A stretch of 64,000 nt of DNA. Origin: JAMLHH01 sp964653095. GTDB lineage: Bacteria > Bacteroidota > Bacteroidia > Chitinophagales > JADIYW01. The stretch lies in assembly GCA_964653095.1 (NCBI GenBank), contig CAZZEH010000010.1:1-64000 (forward strand), in the 5' to 3' direction. The notes beneath the pieces were generated by a model that made no database searches, had not been told where the DNA came from, and saw only the letters and a program-made list of their open reading frames with translations. Each line of letters starts with the position of its first letter. The first letter of the stretch is position 1. Both the position numbers and the translations under genes were made by a program. Positions 53,794-63,203 of this stretch are shown one piece after another.

Positions 53794-54693
53794 ATGTATG
53801 TTCCGGGCAGACTAAAGAGAGGAGATACAATCGGTTTGGTTTGTACTGCAAGAAAAATTGAACGGACGCTTATTGACCCGGCCATACAACTATTTCGCAG
53901 AGAAGGATTCAATGTGAAAATCGGAGAATCTGTCGGAGCAGAATATTTTCAGTATGCCGGAGATGATTTACTGAGGAGTCAGGATTTACAAAAAATGATG
54001 GATGATTCTGAAGTTAAGGCAATTGTTATCTGTCGCGGAGGATATGGGACTGTAAGAATTATTGATAAAATTCACTACAATATTTTCCTTGAAAACCCTA
54101 AATGGATTATCGGATATTCGGATGTGACCGCCTTGCACAGCCATCTAAATCACGTAATGGGTATCGGTACTCTGCATGCAACTATGCCGGTGAATTTTTC
54201 TCATAATTCTGATACTTCTTTGCATTCACTGTTTGATGCGCTTAGAGGTAAAAGTTTGAATTACCAAATTAAAAGCCATCCACTAAATAGGAAAGGCCAG
54301 ACAAACGGGCTGGTAATAGGCGGGAATTTGTCTGTTTTGTACAGCCTCCTTGGCACCAGTACCATGCTGCATACATCGGGCAGAATACTCTTTTTGGAAG
54401 ATTTGGACGAATATCTGTATCACATTGACAGGATGATGATGGCATTAAAAAGAAGTGGGAAACTGCAATATCTTTCCGGTCTTATAATCGGGGGAATGAC
54501 AGATATGAATGACAACGTAATTCCTTATGGCAAGACTGCAGAAGAAATTATTTTAGAACATGTAGAAGAATATGATTATCCGGTCTGCTTTGGTTTTCCT
54601 GCGGGGCATATAGATGATAATCGTGCGATAAAATTTGGTGCGCCGACTCATTTGGAAGTAAAGGAAGATTCGGTAATTTTTACTCAAAAGTAA
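53794..54693 (+). CDS. ldcA: LD-carboxypeptidase (muramoyltetrapeptide carboxypeptidase)
   Basis: This 299-residue peptidase of family S66 removes the terminal D-alanine from murein tetrapeptides in wall recycling. The nucleophile is Ser109 in GYSDVTALHS, with Glu202 in FLEDLDEYLYHID and His272 in PAGHIDDN completing the triad. The ATG directly after the CotH stop codon (one base between) was chosen. The longer form that starts inside the CotH gene has no family support. It is possibly read through from the CotH gene. Confidence 0.85.
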   Translation: MYVPGRLKRGDTIGLVCTARKIERTLIDPAIQLFRREGFNVKIGESVGAEYFQYAGDDLLRSQDLQKMMDDSEVKAIVICRGGYGTVRIIDKIHYNIFLENPKWIIGYSDVTALHSHLNHVMGIGTLHATMPVNFSHNSDTSLHSLFDALRGKSLNYQIKSHPLNRKGQTNGLVIGGNLSVLYSLLGTSTMLHTSGRILFLEDLDEYLYHIDRMMMALKRSGKLQYLSGLIIGGMTDMNDNVIPYGKTAEEIILEHVEEYDYPVCFGFPAGHIDDNRAIKFGAPTHLEVKEDSVIFTQK

Positions 54694-54702
54694 TACATCG
54701 CA

Positions 54703-56589
54703 TTACATTCTGTCCGGCACGCTGATGCCCATAATTCCAAAGCCTTCTTTTATTGTTTTTCCGGTATAATGGGAGAGGGCTACTCTCTTTTGGGTGATTG
54801 TTTCATCCTCACCGAAAATACTGACTTCTGAATAAAATTTATTGTAATTTTTTGCCAGTTCGTAGATATAATCAATCAGTTTGGCAGGGTTAAGTTCTTT
54901 GGCCGCCAGTTCTACAACAGACTGAAACTGAGATACTTTTTGGATCAGTTCTTTTTCGACAGGTTCCAAAACCGTTATTTTGGGCGAGATCAACTTTTTG
55001 TTTGTTTTTAAATATCTGCGAATTATACTTTGAATACGTGCATATGAGTACTGAACGAACGGACCGGTATATCCGTGCAAATCAATAGACTCTTCAGGAT
55101 TAAACAGTATTCTTTTTCGCGGATCTACTCTGAGAAGATAAAACTTCAGAGCTCCGATTCCCAGTGTCTTATAGAGATTTTGGGCTTCTTCCTCTGTAAA
55201 TCCTTCAGTCTTTCCGAGCATGTCTGTATTTTTGTGCGCTGTTTCAATCATATCCTGTATCAAATCATCCGCATCTACTACAGTTCCTTCACGGGATTTC
55301 ATTTTTCCGCTTGGCAAATCTACCATGCCGTAGGAGAAATGGTAGATTCCGTCAGCGTATGGCTTGCCCAGTTTTTTCAGAATGAGCTGCAACACTTTAA
55401 AATGATATTCCTGTTCATTTCCCACGACATATATTGCCCTATCCATTCCAAAATCGTCGTATCGCAAGTCAGCAGTACCCAAATCCTGTGTCATATATAC
55501 CGATGTGCCGTCCGAGCGGAGTAATAGTTTTTGATCTAAACCCTCCTCTTCCAAATTTATCCAAACACTGCCATCTTCTTTCTGGTATAAAATATTGTCA
55601 TTCAACCCTTTTTGCACAATGTCTTTGCCTAAAAGATAAGTATCCGACTCATAATAAGTTTTATCAAAAGTAACTCCGAGCGAGCGGTAAGTTACTTCAA
55701 ATCCCTCATACACCCATCCGTTCATTCTTCTCCATAAAGCCGTGACATCTTTATCCCCGGCTTCCCATTGTTGAAGCATAGTTCGGGCTTCCTGCATGAT
55801 AGAAGTCGTATTCTGTACAACAGTTTTTAGATTGTCCAGCAGTTCAGACTTTTTATTGTCACTTCCATTCTTATATCTTTTTACTGCCTCTTTTATTTCC
55901 GGTTGGTTATTGGAAGAAAATTTATTCCATTCCTCTGACAAAGCCGCCTGCAGTAGTGGTTCCGCTTCTTTTTTTAAGGCTTTGTCAAATTCTACATAAA
56001 AATGCCCGACCAGTTTATCGCCTTTCAGACCGGTGCTTTCCGGAGTGTCTTTACCGCCTGCTTTTTGCCAGGCCAACATGGATTTACAGATGTGAATTCC
56101 TCTGTCGTTTATCAGATTACAGGTATGAGTGTCGTAACCGGCTGCTTCTAAAAGTCCCGACAATGCCACGCCCAAAACGTTATTTCTGACGTGACCCAAG
56201 TGAAGAGGTTTGTTCGTATTTGGTGAAGAATACTCTATAAGAACTTTTTCGGATTTTGGAGCAGGGTTTAAAAGCCTGTCGCTCTGATACATTTTTAGGA
56301 AGCAATCGACCCAATAATGGTTAGAAATAGAAATGTTTAAAAATCCCTTCACCACATTATAGCTGTCCACAATGTCAATGTTTTTCAGAGCTTCACCTAT
56401 CATTTTACCTGATATTTCAGGGTTTTGTTTGGTATATCTTAAGAGCGGAAAAATTACTAAAGTAATATCACCGGAAAATTCTTTGGGAGTCTCATTAAAA
56501 GTGAGCTGTCCCGGTTTTATTTCAACTCCAAAATCTCGCCCGAATAAATCAATTACAGCTTCTGATAAAAGTTCTTTTATATTCTTCAA
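54703..56589 (-). CDS. argS: arginyl-tRNA synthetase
   Basis: This 628-residue class I synthetase charges tRNA-Arg. The HIGH motif is HLGH at residues 130-133, preceded by EYSSPNTNKP, and the KMSKS-like loop is GKMKSREGTVVDADDL at about residue 420. The N-terminal Arg-specific domain and the DALR anticodon-binding domain (ending FGIMGISVPDRM) are complete. It converges with ldcA, with nine bases between. Its promoter overlaps that of the divergent arginine decarboxylase gene, so the two arginine-consuming genes may respond together. Confidence 0.95.
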   Translation of the reverse strand: MKNIKELLSEAVIDLFGRDFGVEIKPGQLTFNETPKEFSGDITLVIFPLLRYTKQNPEISGKMIGEALKNIDIVDSYNVVKGFLNISISNHYWVDCFLKMYQSDRLLNPAPKSEKVLIEYSSPNTNKPLHLGHVRNNVLGVALSGLLEAAGYDTHTCNLINDRGIHICKSMLAWQKAGGKDTPESTGLKGDKLVGHFYVEFDKALKKEAEPLLQAALSEEWNKFSSNNQPEIKEAVKRYKNGSDNKKSELLDNLKTVVQNTTSIMQEARTMLQQWEAGDKDVTALWRRMNGWVYEGFEVTYRSLGVTFDKTYYESDTYLLGKDIVQKGLNDNILYQKEDGSVWINLEEEGLDQKLLLRSDGTSVYMTQDLGTADLRYDDFGMDRAIYVVGNEQEYHFKVLQLILKKLGKPYADGIYHFSYGMVDLPSGKMKSREGTVVDADDLIQDMIETAHKNTDMLGKTEGFTEEEAQNLYKTLGIGALKFYLLRVDPRKRILFNPEESIDLHGYTGPFVQYSYARIQSIIRRYLKTNKKLISPKITVLEPVEKELIQKVSQFQSVVELAAKELNPAKLIDYIYELAKNYNKFYSEVSIFGEDETITQKRVALSHYTGKTIKEGFGIMGISVPDRM

Positions 56590-56621
56590 TTTTAATAAGC
56601 TTTATTTCTAAATGCAAGGTG

Positions 56622-56638
56622 CAAAGTTATTACTTTTG
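56622..56638. promoter_or_regulatory. back-to-back -7 elements of argS and the arginine decarboxylase
   Basis: On the minus strand TAACTTTG (56622-56629) serves argS, and on the plus strand TACTTTTG (56631-56638) serves the decarboxylase gene. They abut with one base between, so polymerases would compete for the site. Neither has a clear TTTG -33 element. Confidence 0.5.
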
Positions 56639-56673
56639 CCCTTCAATTTTTTTACAACTTTATTAAATAATAG

Positions 56674-58092
56674 ATGAAAGATCGTTATTTGGACCTGATT
56701 GAGCAAACTTATTACTTCCCGCAGGAAGGATTTGACCTCGACGGAGAATGGCTGCTCTTTAATAATGTCAATCTCAAAGAGCTTATTGAAAAGCATGGAG
56801 CGCCTCTAAAAATCAGTTATGTGCCGAAGATTGGGGAAAATATTAATAAAGCGCGAAGATGGTTTCAGGAAGCTTTTGAAAACTTGGGATATAATGGACA
56901 TTACTTGTATTCATATTGTACCAAAAGCTCCCATTTTGCATTTGTTTTGGACGAAGTGCTGAAGAATAATGCGCATCTCGAAATTTCCAGTACTTATGAT
57001 ATCAATCTGATAAAAGCTTTATTCAAAAATAAAAAAATCGGAAAAGAAATCAAGATTATTTGTAATGGATTTAAACCCAAATCATATACAGACAGTATAA
57101 AAGAGTTGATACGGGACGATTATTCCAACATCATACCGGTACTGGACAATATGGAAGAACTCGAAGCTTACGAAGATATAGAGAAAGATGTAAATATTGG
57201 ACTTAGGCTTGCTACTGAGGAAGAACCCAATTATCAGTTTTATACCTCCCGTCTTGGAATTCGGCAGCGGGATATTATTCCTTTTTATATTGAAAGAATT
57301 AAGCCTAATGAGCATTTGAAAATGAGGATGCTGCATTTTTTTATTGATTCCGGTATAAAAGACAGCGCGTACTATTGGAGCGAACTGAATAAGTGCCTGA
57401 ATATGTATGTGGAATTAAAAAAGGTTTGTCCGGATTTAAACAGTATCAATATAGGCGGTGGTATGCCAATCAGGTATTCACTCGGAGCTAAATTTGATCA
57501 GTCATATCTTGTCGAAGAAATTGTCAATAAAATCAAAACTTTTTGTAATCAGGCAGAAATAGATCATCCGAATATTTATACTGAGTTTGGCAATTTTACA
57601 GTAGGGGAGTCCGGTGCAGTGATTTTTGAAGTCATAGGACAAAAAAAGCAGAATGATTCTGAGCTTTGGTATATGATAAACGGCTCTCTGATGACTACGC
57701 TTCCGGATGCATGGGGGCTAAATCAGCGTTTTATCCTGTTGCCTATTAACAATTGGCATCAGACTTATCAAAGGACAATTATTGGAGGGTTAAGCTGCGA
57801 TGTGTCGGATTATTACAACTCGGAAGTGCACATCAATCAGGTATATATGCCTAAAATAATTGGGGAGCAAAGCCTGTATATAGGTTTTTTCCATACCGGT
57901 GCTTATCAGGATTCTATTAGTGGATATGGCGGCACTAAACATTGTCTGATACCCGGGCCAAAACATATTGTGATTAATAGGGATGAAAACGGCAAGCTCT
58001 TTCATTATGTCTATAATGAAGAACAATCGGCAGAGAGTATGCTGAAAGTTTTAGGGTATTACAGGGACAGTCCTGAAGTTGCTAAGCTGTAG
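56674..58092 (+). CDS. speA: biosynthetic arginine decarboxylase
   Basis: This 472-residue PLP enzyme has the fold-III barrel of the ornithine/arginine/diaminopimelate decarboxylase group. The PLP lysine is probably Lys84 in SYCTKSSHF. The glycine-rich phosphate-binding segment is NIGGGMP (about residue 262), and the second active-site region lies in HTGAYQ (about residue 409). It is shorter than E. coli SpeA, as is usual for Bacteroidota homologs, which make agmatine for polyamine synthesis. The start is the first ATG after a -7 element 35 bases upstream. Confidence 0.82.
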   Translation: MKDRYLDLIEQTYYFPQEGFDLDGEWLLFNNVNLKELIEKHGAPLKISYVPKIGENINKARRWFQEAFENLGYNGHYLYSYCTKSSHFAFVLDEVLKNNAHLEISSTYDINLIKALFKNKKIGKEIKIICNGFKPKSYTDSIKELIRDDYSNIIPVLDNMEELEAYEDIEKDVNIGLRLATEEEPNYQFYTSRLGIRQRDIIPFYIERIKPNEHLKMRMLHFFIDSGIKDSAYYWSELNKCLNMYVELKKVCPDLNSINIGGGMPIRYSLGAKFDQSYLVEEIVNKIKTFCNQAEIDHPNIYTEFGNFTVGESGAVIFEVIGQKKQNDSELWYMINGSLMTTLPDAWGLNQRFILLPINNWHQTYQRTIIGGLSCDVSDYYNSEVHINQVYMPKIIGEQSLYIGFFHTGAYQDSISGYGGTKHCLIPGPKHIVINRDENGKLFHYVYNEEQSAESMLKVLGYYRDSPEVAKL

Positions 58093-58167
58093 GAAAGTAA
58101 TAGATTGGATCTAAATTATATGCTTTTCGGAGGTCAGAAATAATTTATTGTAAAATTTCAGGTTTTT

Positions 58168-58200
58168 ATTGTAGTAGTGTGTATGAATTGTTTATTTTTG
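58168..58200 (+). promoter_or_regulatory. promoter of the small membrane protein gene
   Basis: ATTG at 58168-58171, a 21-base spacer and a perfect TATTTTTG at 58193-58200 place transcription near 58206, after a possible upstream GTG start. This favours the ATG at 58219. Confidence 0.6.
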
Positions 58201-58218
58201 AACAAAATATATCAAACT

Positions 58219-58440
58219 ATGATTTCAAGAGCGTGGGGTGTAGCCATTATAATTTTAAGCTTGGGAGTTATTCTGTTTAATACATTCTTCTTTATGAACA
58301 GTTCAGCTCATTTTGATTACAATGAGGGAACAGTTTCATTATCAAAAGTTGGTCTGTTTTGGCCATTTTTTATATCTGTATGTACATTGATTTTGGGTTA
58401 TTTATTGTGGAAAGAAAAAATTTTAAGCGGGAAGAGCTGA
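58219..58440 (+). CDS. small membrane protein with two transmembrane segments
   Basis: This 73-residue hypothetical protein has two hydrophobic helices, about residues 5-24 (GVAIIILSLGVILFNTFFFM) and 45-65 (FWPFFISVCTLILGYLLW), joined by a polar loop and ended by a basic tail. The N-terminus is MISRAWG. No family is recognised. The start is set by the promoter upstream. It has its own terminator 35 bases after the stop. Confidence 0.6.
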   Translation: MISRAWGVAIIILSLGVILFNTFFFMNSSAHFDYNEGTVSLSKVGLFWPFFISVCTLILGYLLWKEKILSGKS

Positions 58441-58474
58441 TAAAATCATAATTTATTTTAGGTTTAATAAAAGT

Positions 58475-58506
58475 GGGGTTGTCTGAAGAGACAACCTCTT
58501 TTTTAT
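58475..58506 (+). terminator. terminator of the small membrane protein gene
   Basis: GGTTGTCT pairs with AGACAACC around GAAG, followed by CTCTTTTTT. Confidence 0.85.
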
Positions 58507-58614
58507 GTGGCTAATTTTTCAGGATTCCGCAATTTCGATAAGCTGTAAACGTAATTATGGCGTTTCTAAAATACAGAAGGGTTGAGGCGGTATTGCCTGA
58601 GTCGTACAAGAGCG

Positions 58615-59589
58615 TTAATAATTCCTTTTGACCAAATAGTCGGCAAGGTATTCAAGAGTGTGCTTTTTTTCTTCGGACAGACTGGTTTGCTCCAAATAAT
58701 TTAGAGCGGCCTGTATATAGTACTTCTTCATTTCTTCGACAGATTCCCGAATAGAGTACTCGTCATAAATTTTCAGTACTTTTTTAACTTTATCAATACT
58801 GTCAAAGCTCGTTTGAGCTACAATATCCTCTAAAGAGGAATCCTGATGTGCGGCAGTTTCTTCAAGTGCTTTTATCAGGAGAATCGTTTTTTTGTTTTGA
58901 ATAATATCTCCTCCCAACTGCTTGCCTACAAGGCTTTCTTCTCCGTAGCAGTCTAAAATATCGTCCTGAATTTGAAAAGCAATACCAAGATTGAGAGCAT
59001 ATTGGTACAACAAATCGGCATCTTTTCGATCTGCCTGTCCGATTAGAGCTCCAATTTTTAATCCTGCAGCGAGTACAACAGATGTTTTCTGGGTAATCAT
59101 TTTGATATAGTCTTCTTTGGACACCTTGGGCTGAGTCTCAAAATTCATGTCGAGTTGCTGCCCTTCACATACTTCGATAGCCGTATTATTGAAAATATCG
59201 AATACATCTTTAAAGTTTTCCTCGGGTACCAAAGACAGATATTTATATGCATATACTAACAGGGCGTCTCCCGATAGAATAGCTGTATTGTTGTTGTATT
59301 TTTTGTGTACAGTAGGCTGCCCTCTTCTCAGAGGAGCTTCGTCCATAATGTCATCGTGAATCAGAGAGAAATTGTGAAAATATTCAATGGCAATAGCAGC
59401 AGGAAGGGCCTGATTGTAATTTTTATTATATAAATGTGTTCCGAGAAGAACTAGAACTGGCCGCATTCTTTTACCGCCTATGCTTAAGAAATAATTATTT
59501 GGCTCGTATAACTCTCTTGGAAATTGTGTGAATTTTTGACTTTCCAAATATTGAATAAACTTTTCTCTTAATTCTGTAATAAGAACCAT
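58615..59589 (-). CDS. polyprenyl (geranylgeranyl-type) diphosphate synthase
   Basis: This 324-residue trans-prenyltransferase joins isopentenyl diphosphate units. The first aspartate-rich motif is DDIMD at residues 79-83, followed by RRGQPTVH, and the second is DDILD with GKQLGGDI. The GGKRMRP segment near residue 40 is also present. Residues before the first motif decide the product length and suggest a C15-C20 chain, but this is uncertain. A -7 element TATTTTTG lies at 59609-59616 on the minus strand. Confidence 0.88.
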   Translation of the reverse strand: MVLITELREKFIQYLESQKFTQFPRELYEPNNYFLSIGGKRMRPVLVLLGTHLYNKNYNQALPAAIAIEYFHNFSLIHDDIMDEAPLRRGQPTVHKKYNNNTAILSGDALLVYAYKYLSLVPEENFKDVFDIFNNTAIEVCEGQQLDMNFETQPKVSKEDYIKMITQKTSVVLAAGLKIGALIGQADRKDADLLYQYALNLGIAFQIQDDILDCYGEESLVGKQLGGDIIQNKKTILLIKALEETAAHQDSSLEDIVAQTSFDSIDKVKKVLKIYDEYSIRESVEEMKKYYIQAALNYLEQTSLSEEKKHTLEYLADYLVKRNY

Positions 59590-59689
59590 TTTAAACCACG
59601 TTAATGAGCAAAAATAACTTTATACTATGACTTATATAAGTTAATGCTTTAAATTTGTGATTCTTTTGAAAGATAATGCAATTTAGAAT

Positions 59690-60298
59690 ATGTCAGTGTT
59701 AGATTCATACAAAAACTTTGTGCAGGTACATCAAAGACTTCCCCGTTCATTGGAAGATATTGTCGGCAGTCCTACTACTCTGAATTCGCTTCGGGAAATA
59801 GAAACTGAGATATGGAAAAGATATGCAGAACACACATTACAATATTGTGTTGAAGATACCGCTTTTGAAGAGTACATAGCGCGGGAGAAAATGCTTGCTT
59901 ATGTGTTTACGCTGATTCAAAACATTAATTCGGATGAAACTTTGATAGAATTACAGTTTCCTCGTGCCTATAACTGGTTGAACCAAAAAATATTAGAAAA
60001 TTTCAAACAAGAGTACCTTTCTTTTGTTAAAATTCTGATAGAGGAAGGACAGGATAGGGGCGAAATTCATAAACGAATCTATTTGAACAGAATTTATCCG
60101 ACTCTTTTTTGGATAACTTTGGTTTCTATTTTGTCTTTTTGGTCGAAGGATACCAGCCAAAACAAAGAGCAAACAGATGTAGCAGTGGAGAAATGGGTGA
60201 ATTTGCTTTTTGATACTTTGGCGCCTAATGCAATAGACAGCGCAGTTGATTTAATACAATTTTTAATAAAGCAGAACTTTAATGACAACACAAAATAA
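59690..60298 (+). CDS. TetR-C-terminal-like protein without a clear DNA-binding domain
   Basis: This 202-residue all-helical protein resembles the ligand-binding part of TetR-type regulators as seen in Bacteroidota proteins labelled TetR C-terminal domain. The N-terminal 45 residues, SVLDSYKNFVQVHQRLPRS and on, keep the length of an HTH domain but not an evident recognition helix, so DNA binding is doubtful. It overlaps the AarF-kinase gene by 17 bases, implying coupled translation and a shared role, perhaps in quinone or lipid metabolism. Confidence 0.6.
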   Translation: MSVLDSYKNFVQVHQRLPRSLEDIVGSPTTLNSLREIETEIWKRYAEHTLQYCVEDTAFEEYIAREKMLAYVFTLIQNINSDETLIELQFPRAYNWLNQKILENFKQEYLSFVKILIEEGQDRGEIHKRIYLNRIYPTLFWITLVSILSFWSKDTSQNKEQTDVAVEKWVNLLFDTLAPNAIDSAVDLIQFLIKQNFNDNTK

Positions 60299-61601
60299 AA
60301 TTCCTACCGGAAAGGTTGCAAGAGCTTCCAAATTCTTTAAAGCCGGAATCAAAATGGGTGGAAACTATGCCGCACATTACACTAAAAAAGCTTTCGGCAG
60401 GGGAAATAAAGAAGAACTGGACCGAAAAAATGCGGAAGAAATTTTTAATGTGTTGTCGCAACTTAAAGGTACAGCCCTTAAAATAGCTCAAATGCTCAGT
60501 GTAGATACCGGAATACTTCCCAAGGCTTATGCCGAAAAATTGGCATCTGCACAAAATAATGCAATGAGGCTGTCGGCACCTTTGGTCATGAATACTTTTA
60601 GAAAATACACCGGAAAATCTCCACAGGATTTGTTTGATGATTTCAATCCTCAGGCAGTGGCAGCAGCTTCCATCGGCCAGGTACATGAAGCAAAAAAGGA
60701 TGGAAAAAAGCTCGCTGTAAAGATTCAGTATCCCGGTGTTGCGGACAGTATTTATTCTGATGTCAATATGGTTAAACCATTTGTACTGAAATATATGGGA
60801 GTATCGGCGGCGGCTGTACAACCGTATGTGGATGAAATAGTGGACAGATTAGTAGAAGAAACGGATTATGTAAAAGAATTGCAGAATGGGCAGGAGGCAA
60901 TCGAAATCTCGAAGCGACATGAAAGAATTGTCATCCCCAAATTTTATCCCGAACTTTCTTCCGAGAGGATACTCACTATGGAATGGTTGGAAGGTACACT
61001 GCTGAGAGATTTTATAGAGCAGGAAAAGGATCAGAATAAACGCAATATTATTGGACAGGCTCTTGTCGATTTTTTCTGGGATCAGGTGCATCATTACCGA
61101 AAATTTCACGCTGACCTTCATCCGGGAAACTTTGTGGTAACGGATGACTTAAAACTCGGAGTATTGGATTTTGGCTGTGCCAAGCAACTGCCCGAAAACT
61201 TTTATGAGAATTATTTTTCGTTGGTGAGAGAGGATGTGCTGAACGATTCGGATGCATTGAGAAAAGTTTTTCTAAAACTGGATTTTCTGAGAGAGGAAGA
61301 TACAGATGAAGAACAAAAGCTGTATTGGGATATCACCAACCAAAGTATTGAGATTATATCCAGACCACTCAGAACCGATTGTTTTGATTTTGGCGATGAG
61401 CAGTACAATCTTGATTTACAGAACTTTGGATTGGAATTGAGTGGCAATAAAGACCTTAAAGGAGATAATTCGGCGCGTGGTTCAAAGCATGCGATATATT
61501 TACACCGTGCATTCTTAGGATTGTTTGGAATACTGTACAGCCTGAAAGCTACTGTCCGTTTTGATAAGTCTTTTACGGATAATTTGACTTTGGAAGTATA
61601 A
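60282..61601 (+). CDS. AarF/UbiB/ABC1-family atypical kinase
   Basis: This 439-residue protein has the marks of the UbiB/ADCK family: the KxGQ-like motif, here KIAQ (67-70), in the helix before the kinase fold; the AAAS motif at 127-130 replacing the glycine-rich loop; the lysine in AVKIQYPGV (about 147); and the catalytic and metal segments HADLHPGNF and LDFGCAK. The usual glycine in KxGQ is alanine here. Related proteins support ubiquinone synthesis or lipid transport in the membrane. It is coupled to the TetR-like gene. Confidence 0.83.
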   Translation: MTTQNKIPTGKVARASKFFKAGIKMGGNYAAHYTKKAFGRGNKEELDRKNAEEIFNVLSQLKGTALKIAQMLSVDTGILPKAYAEKLASAQNNAMRLSAPLVMNTFRKYTGKSPQDLFDDFNPQAVAAASIGQVHEAKKDGKKLAVKIQYPGVADSIYSDVNMVKPFVLKYMGVSAAAVQPYVDEIVDRLVEETDYVKELQNGQEAIEISKRHERIVIPKFYPELSSERILTMEWLEGTLLRDFIEQEKDQNKRNIIGQALVDFFWDQVHHYRKFHADLHPGNFVVTDDLKLGVLDFGCAKQLPENFYENYFSLVREDVLNDSDALRKVFLKLDFLREEDTDEEQKLYWDITNQSIEIISRPLRTDCFDFGDEQYNLDLQNFGLELSGNKDLKGDNSARGSKHAIYLHRAFLGLFGILYSLKATVRFDKSFTDNLTLEV

Positions 61602-61606
61602 CGGAT

Positions 61607-62683
61607 TTATTCCTTAAACAATCTGGATAAATCAATTATGTTATTGGGGTTGTCATCCCATGTCTGACTAAACTCTTCCAATACTCCTTCTGCTGTTTTC
61701 TTTTTGCCGTATCGTATGTATTTTAATTTAATCGGCTGTGAATCTGAAAAAGATTCGATTAAGCTTTTCAGTTCGGTAGCATTCAGGGTTTCGGTTCCAT
61801 TTACAGATGTAATCACATCGTGAACTTGAAGTCCCATTTTATCGGCAGCAGAGTGTTCTATTACTTTTGTAATTAGTACACCACCTTTTTTAGCTTTTAA
61901 AGCTTTTCTGGCTTTAGCATCCAAATCTCTGATTTGTACTCCTAACTTGGGGCCGCCTTTTTGAATCATAATTTTTTTGCAGAAAGGAGAAGTCTTGGGT
62001 TTGCAATTCTCTTTATCAAAAACTTCCTTTTGTAAAAGGCTATACCATTTATTGTTCTTTTGGATTGTTCTCAACTGTGCTTCGGTATAAAGAGTATCTG
62101 CGTTTCTGATATAAAAAATACTTAGCGTGTCTCCATCTGATTTTTTCCTGATAATATCTACTATATCGGCCAAATCTGATACAATGATGTGATCTAACTT
62201 ATATAAAACATCTGATTTTTTTAAGCCGGCTTTTTCTGCCGGTGAATTTGGAATTACGTTGGAAATAAGCGGGTGGTCGTATTTGAGATTTTGTGATTCA
62301 TTGTTTTCGTATATCATGACGCCTAAGGCAACTTTCCTTTTATTTAAGCTCGGGAAATCCGGATTATTGAAAAAGCTTATAAGACTGTCCATCTTGTCCG
62401 TACTTGAATCTGAGTCAAACTGGATTCGAATACGTTGTTGTAAATTTTCTGAGCTGAGATTTTTTGCGTCTAAGATAGAATCTATGAGTTCAATAACATT
62501 ATCCTGATTTTTCAGGTTGATAATCGTGACGTGCGGTGTCCCGTCGCTATTGATGTTTTCGTGTGTATGAGTTACAATAAGGTCAGATTCTGTATCACTT
62601 TTCTGTGCATATAAATTAAAAGTATGCAGGAGCAGAGCAAATAGGACTATATACGGTGAAATGATATTTGAATCAGACTTCAT
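61607..62683 (-). CDS. periplasmic protein with two PDZ domains and no protease domain
   Basis: This 358-residue protein has a signal peptide (to about residue 27, LYAQ) and two PDZ domains, about residues 120-205 (VALGVMIYENN, then PAEKAGLKKSDVLYKLD) and 250-340 (PKLGVQIRDL, then AADKMGLQVHDVITSVNG). No HDxS trypsin-like triad is seen, so it is not a DegP protease but could be an adaptor or sensor of unfolded proteins. The ATG at 62683 was preferred over a start eight codons upstream. It converges with the AarF gene. Confidence 0.78.
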   Translation of the reverse strand: MKSDSNIISPYIVLFALLLHTFNLYAQKSDTESDLIVTHTHENINSDGTPHVTIINLKNQDNVIELIDSILDAKNLSSENLQQRIRIQFDSDSSTDKMDSLISFFNNPDFPSLNKRKVALGVMIYENNESQNLKYDHPLISNVIPNSPAEKAGLKKSDVLYKLDHIIVSDLADIVDIIRKKSDGDTLSIFYIRNADTLYTEAQLRTIQKNNKWYSLLQKEVFDKENCKPKTSPFCKKIMIQKGGPKLGVQIRDLDAKARKALKAKKGGVLITKVIEHSAADKMGLQVHDVITSVNGTETLNATELKSLIESFSDSQPIKLKYIRYGKKKTAEGVLEEFSQTWDDNPNNIIDLSRLFKE

Positions 62684-62749
62684 ACAAGTTTCAAAAATAT
62701 AGGGCAAACCTGTATGAAGGGGATTATTTTACTTAATGATTGTTAATGC

Positions 62750-63193
62750 TTAAGCTTTTTTAGAGTAGATAACAAAATTGGAGGTTGTTTTGGCAATTAT
62801 TTTACCTTCTGTCGTTTGAATATGAGCTTTAATGTGAATAACCTGAGTTCCGTCCTTTTCCACTTCGCCGATTACAAAGATATCTTCTCCTGCTTTTACA
62901 CTTTTAAAAAAATCCGCATTTAGATTAATGGTAGCGTACCTATGTGCTTTATTAAGCGTGTACATTGCCATACCCATTGCTTCATCCATTAATGTAACTA
63001 TGATGCCACCGTGCAAAATTTTAAGTGGATTGAGCCAGTCTTCTTTTACAGTTACTTTAAATACTGCACGTCCCACACTTATTTCTGTAAGGGCCATTTT
63101 GAAGTTTCTCGGAATGGGGTAAGGCCAAAACTTGGGGTCTATTCCTATCATTTGAGATACCAACTTTACTCTTTCGTTTGTTTGGGCTGTCAT
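62750..63193 (-). CDS. hotdog-fold thioesterase, PaaI-like
   Basis: This 147-residue protein is a hotdog-fold acyl-CoA thioesterase of the PaaI/YbgC-related type. The family motif HGGIIVTLMDEAMGM (residues 61-75) holds His61 and the acidic Asp70/Glu71 on the central helix, where the catalytic acid sits. It should hydrolyse an acyl-CoA. It follows the prfC gene by ten bases on the same strand and probably shares its message. Confidence 0.82.
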   Translation of the reverse strand: MTAQTNERVKLVSQMIGIDPKFWPYPIPRNFKMALTEISVGRAVFKVTVKEDWLNPLKILHGGIIVTLMDEAMGMAMYTLNKAHRYATINLNADFFKSVKAGEDIFVIGEVEKDGTQVIHIKAHIQTTEGKIIAKTTSNFVIYSKKA

Positions 63194-63203
63194 ATTTTGT
63201 CGT

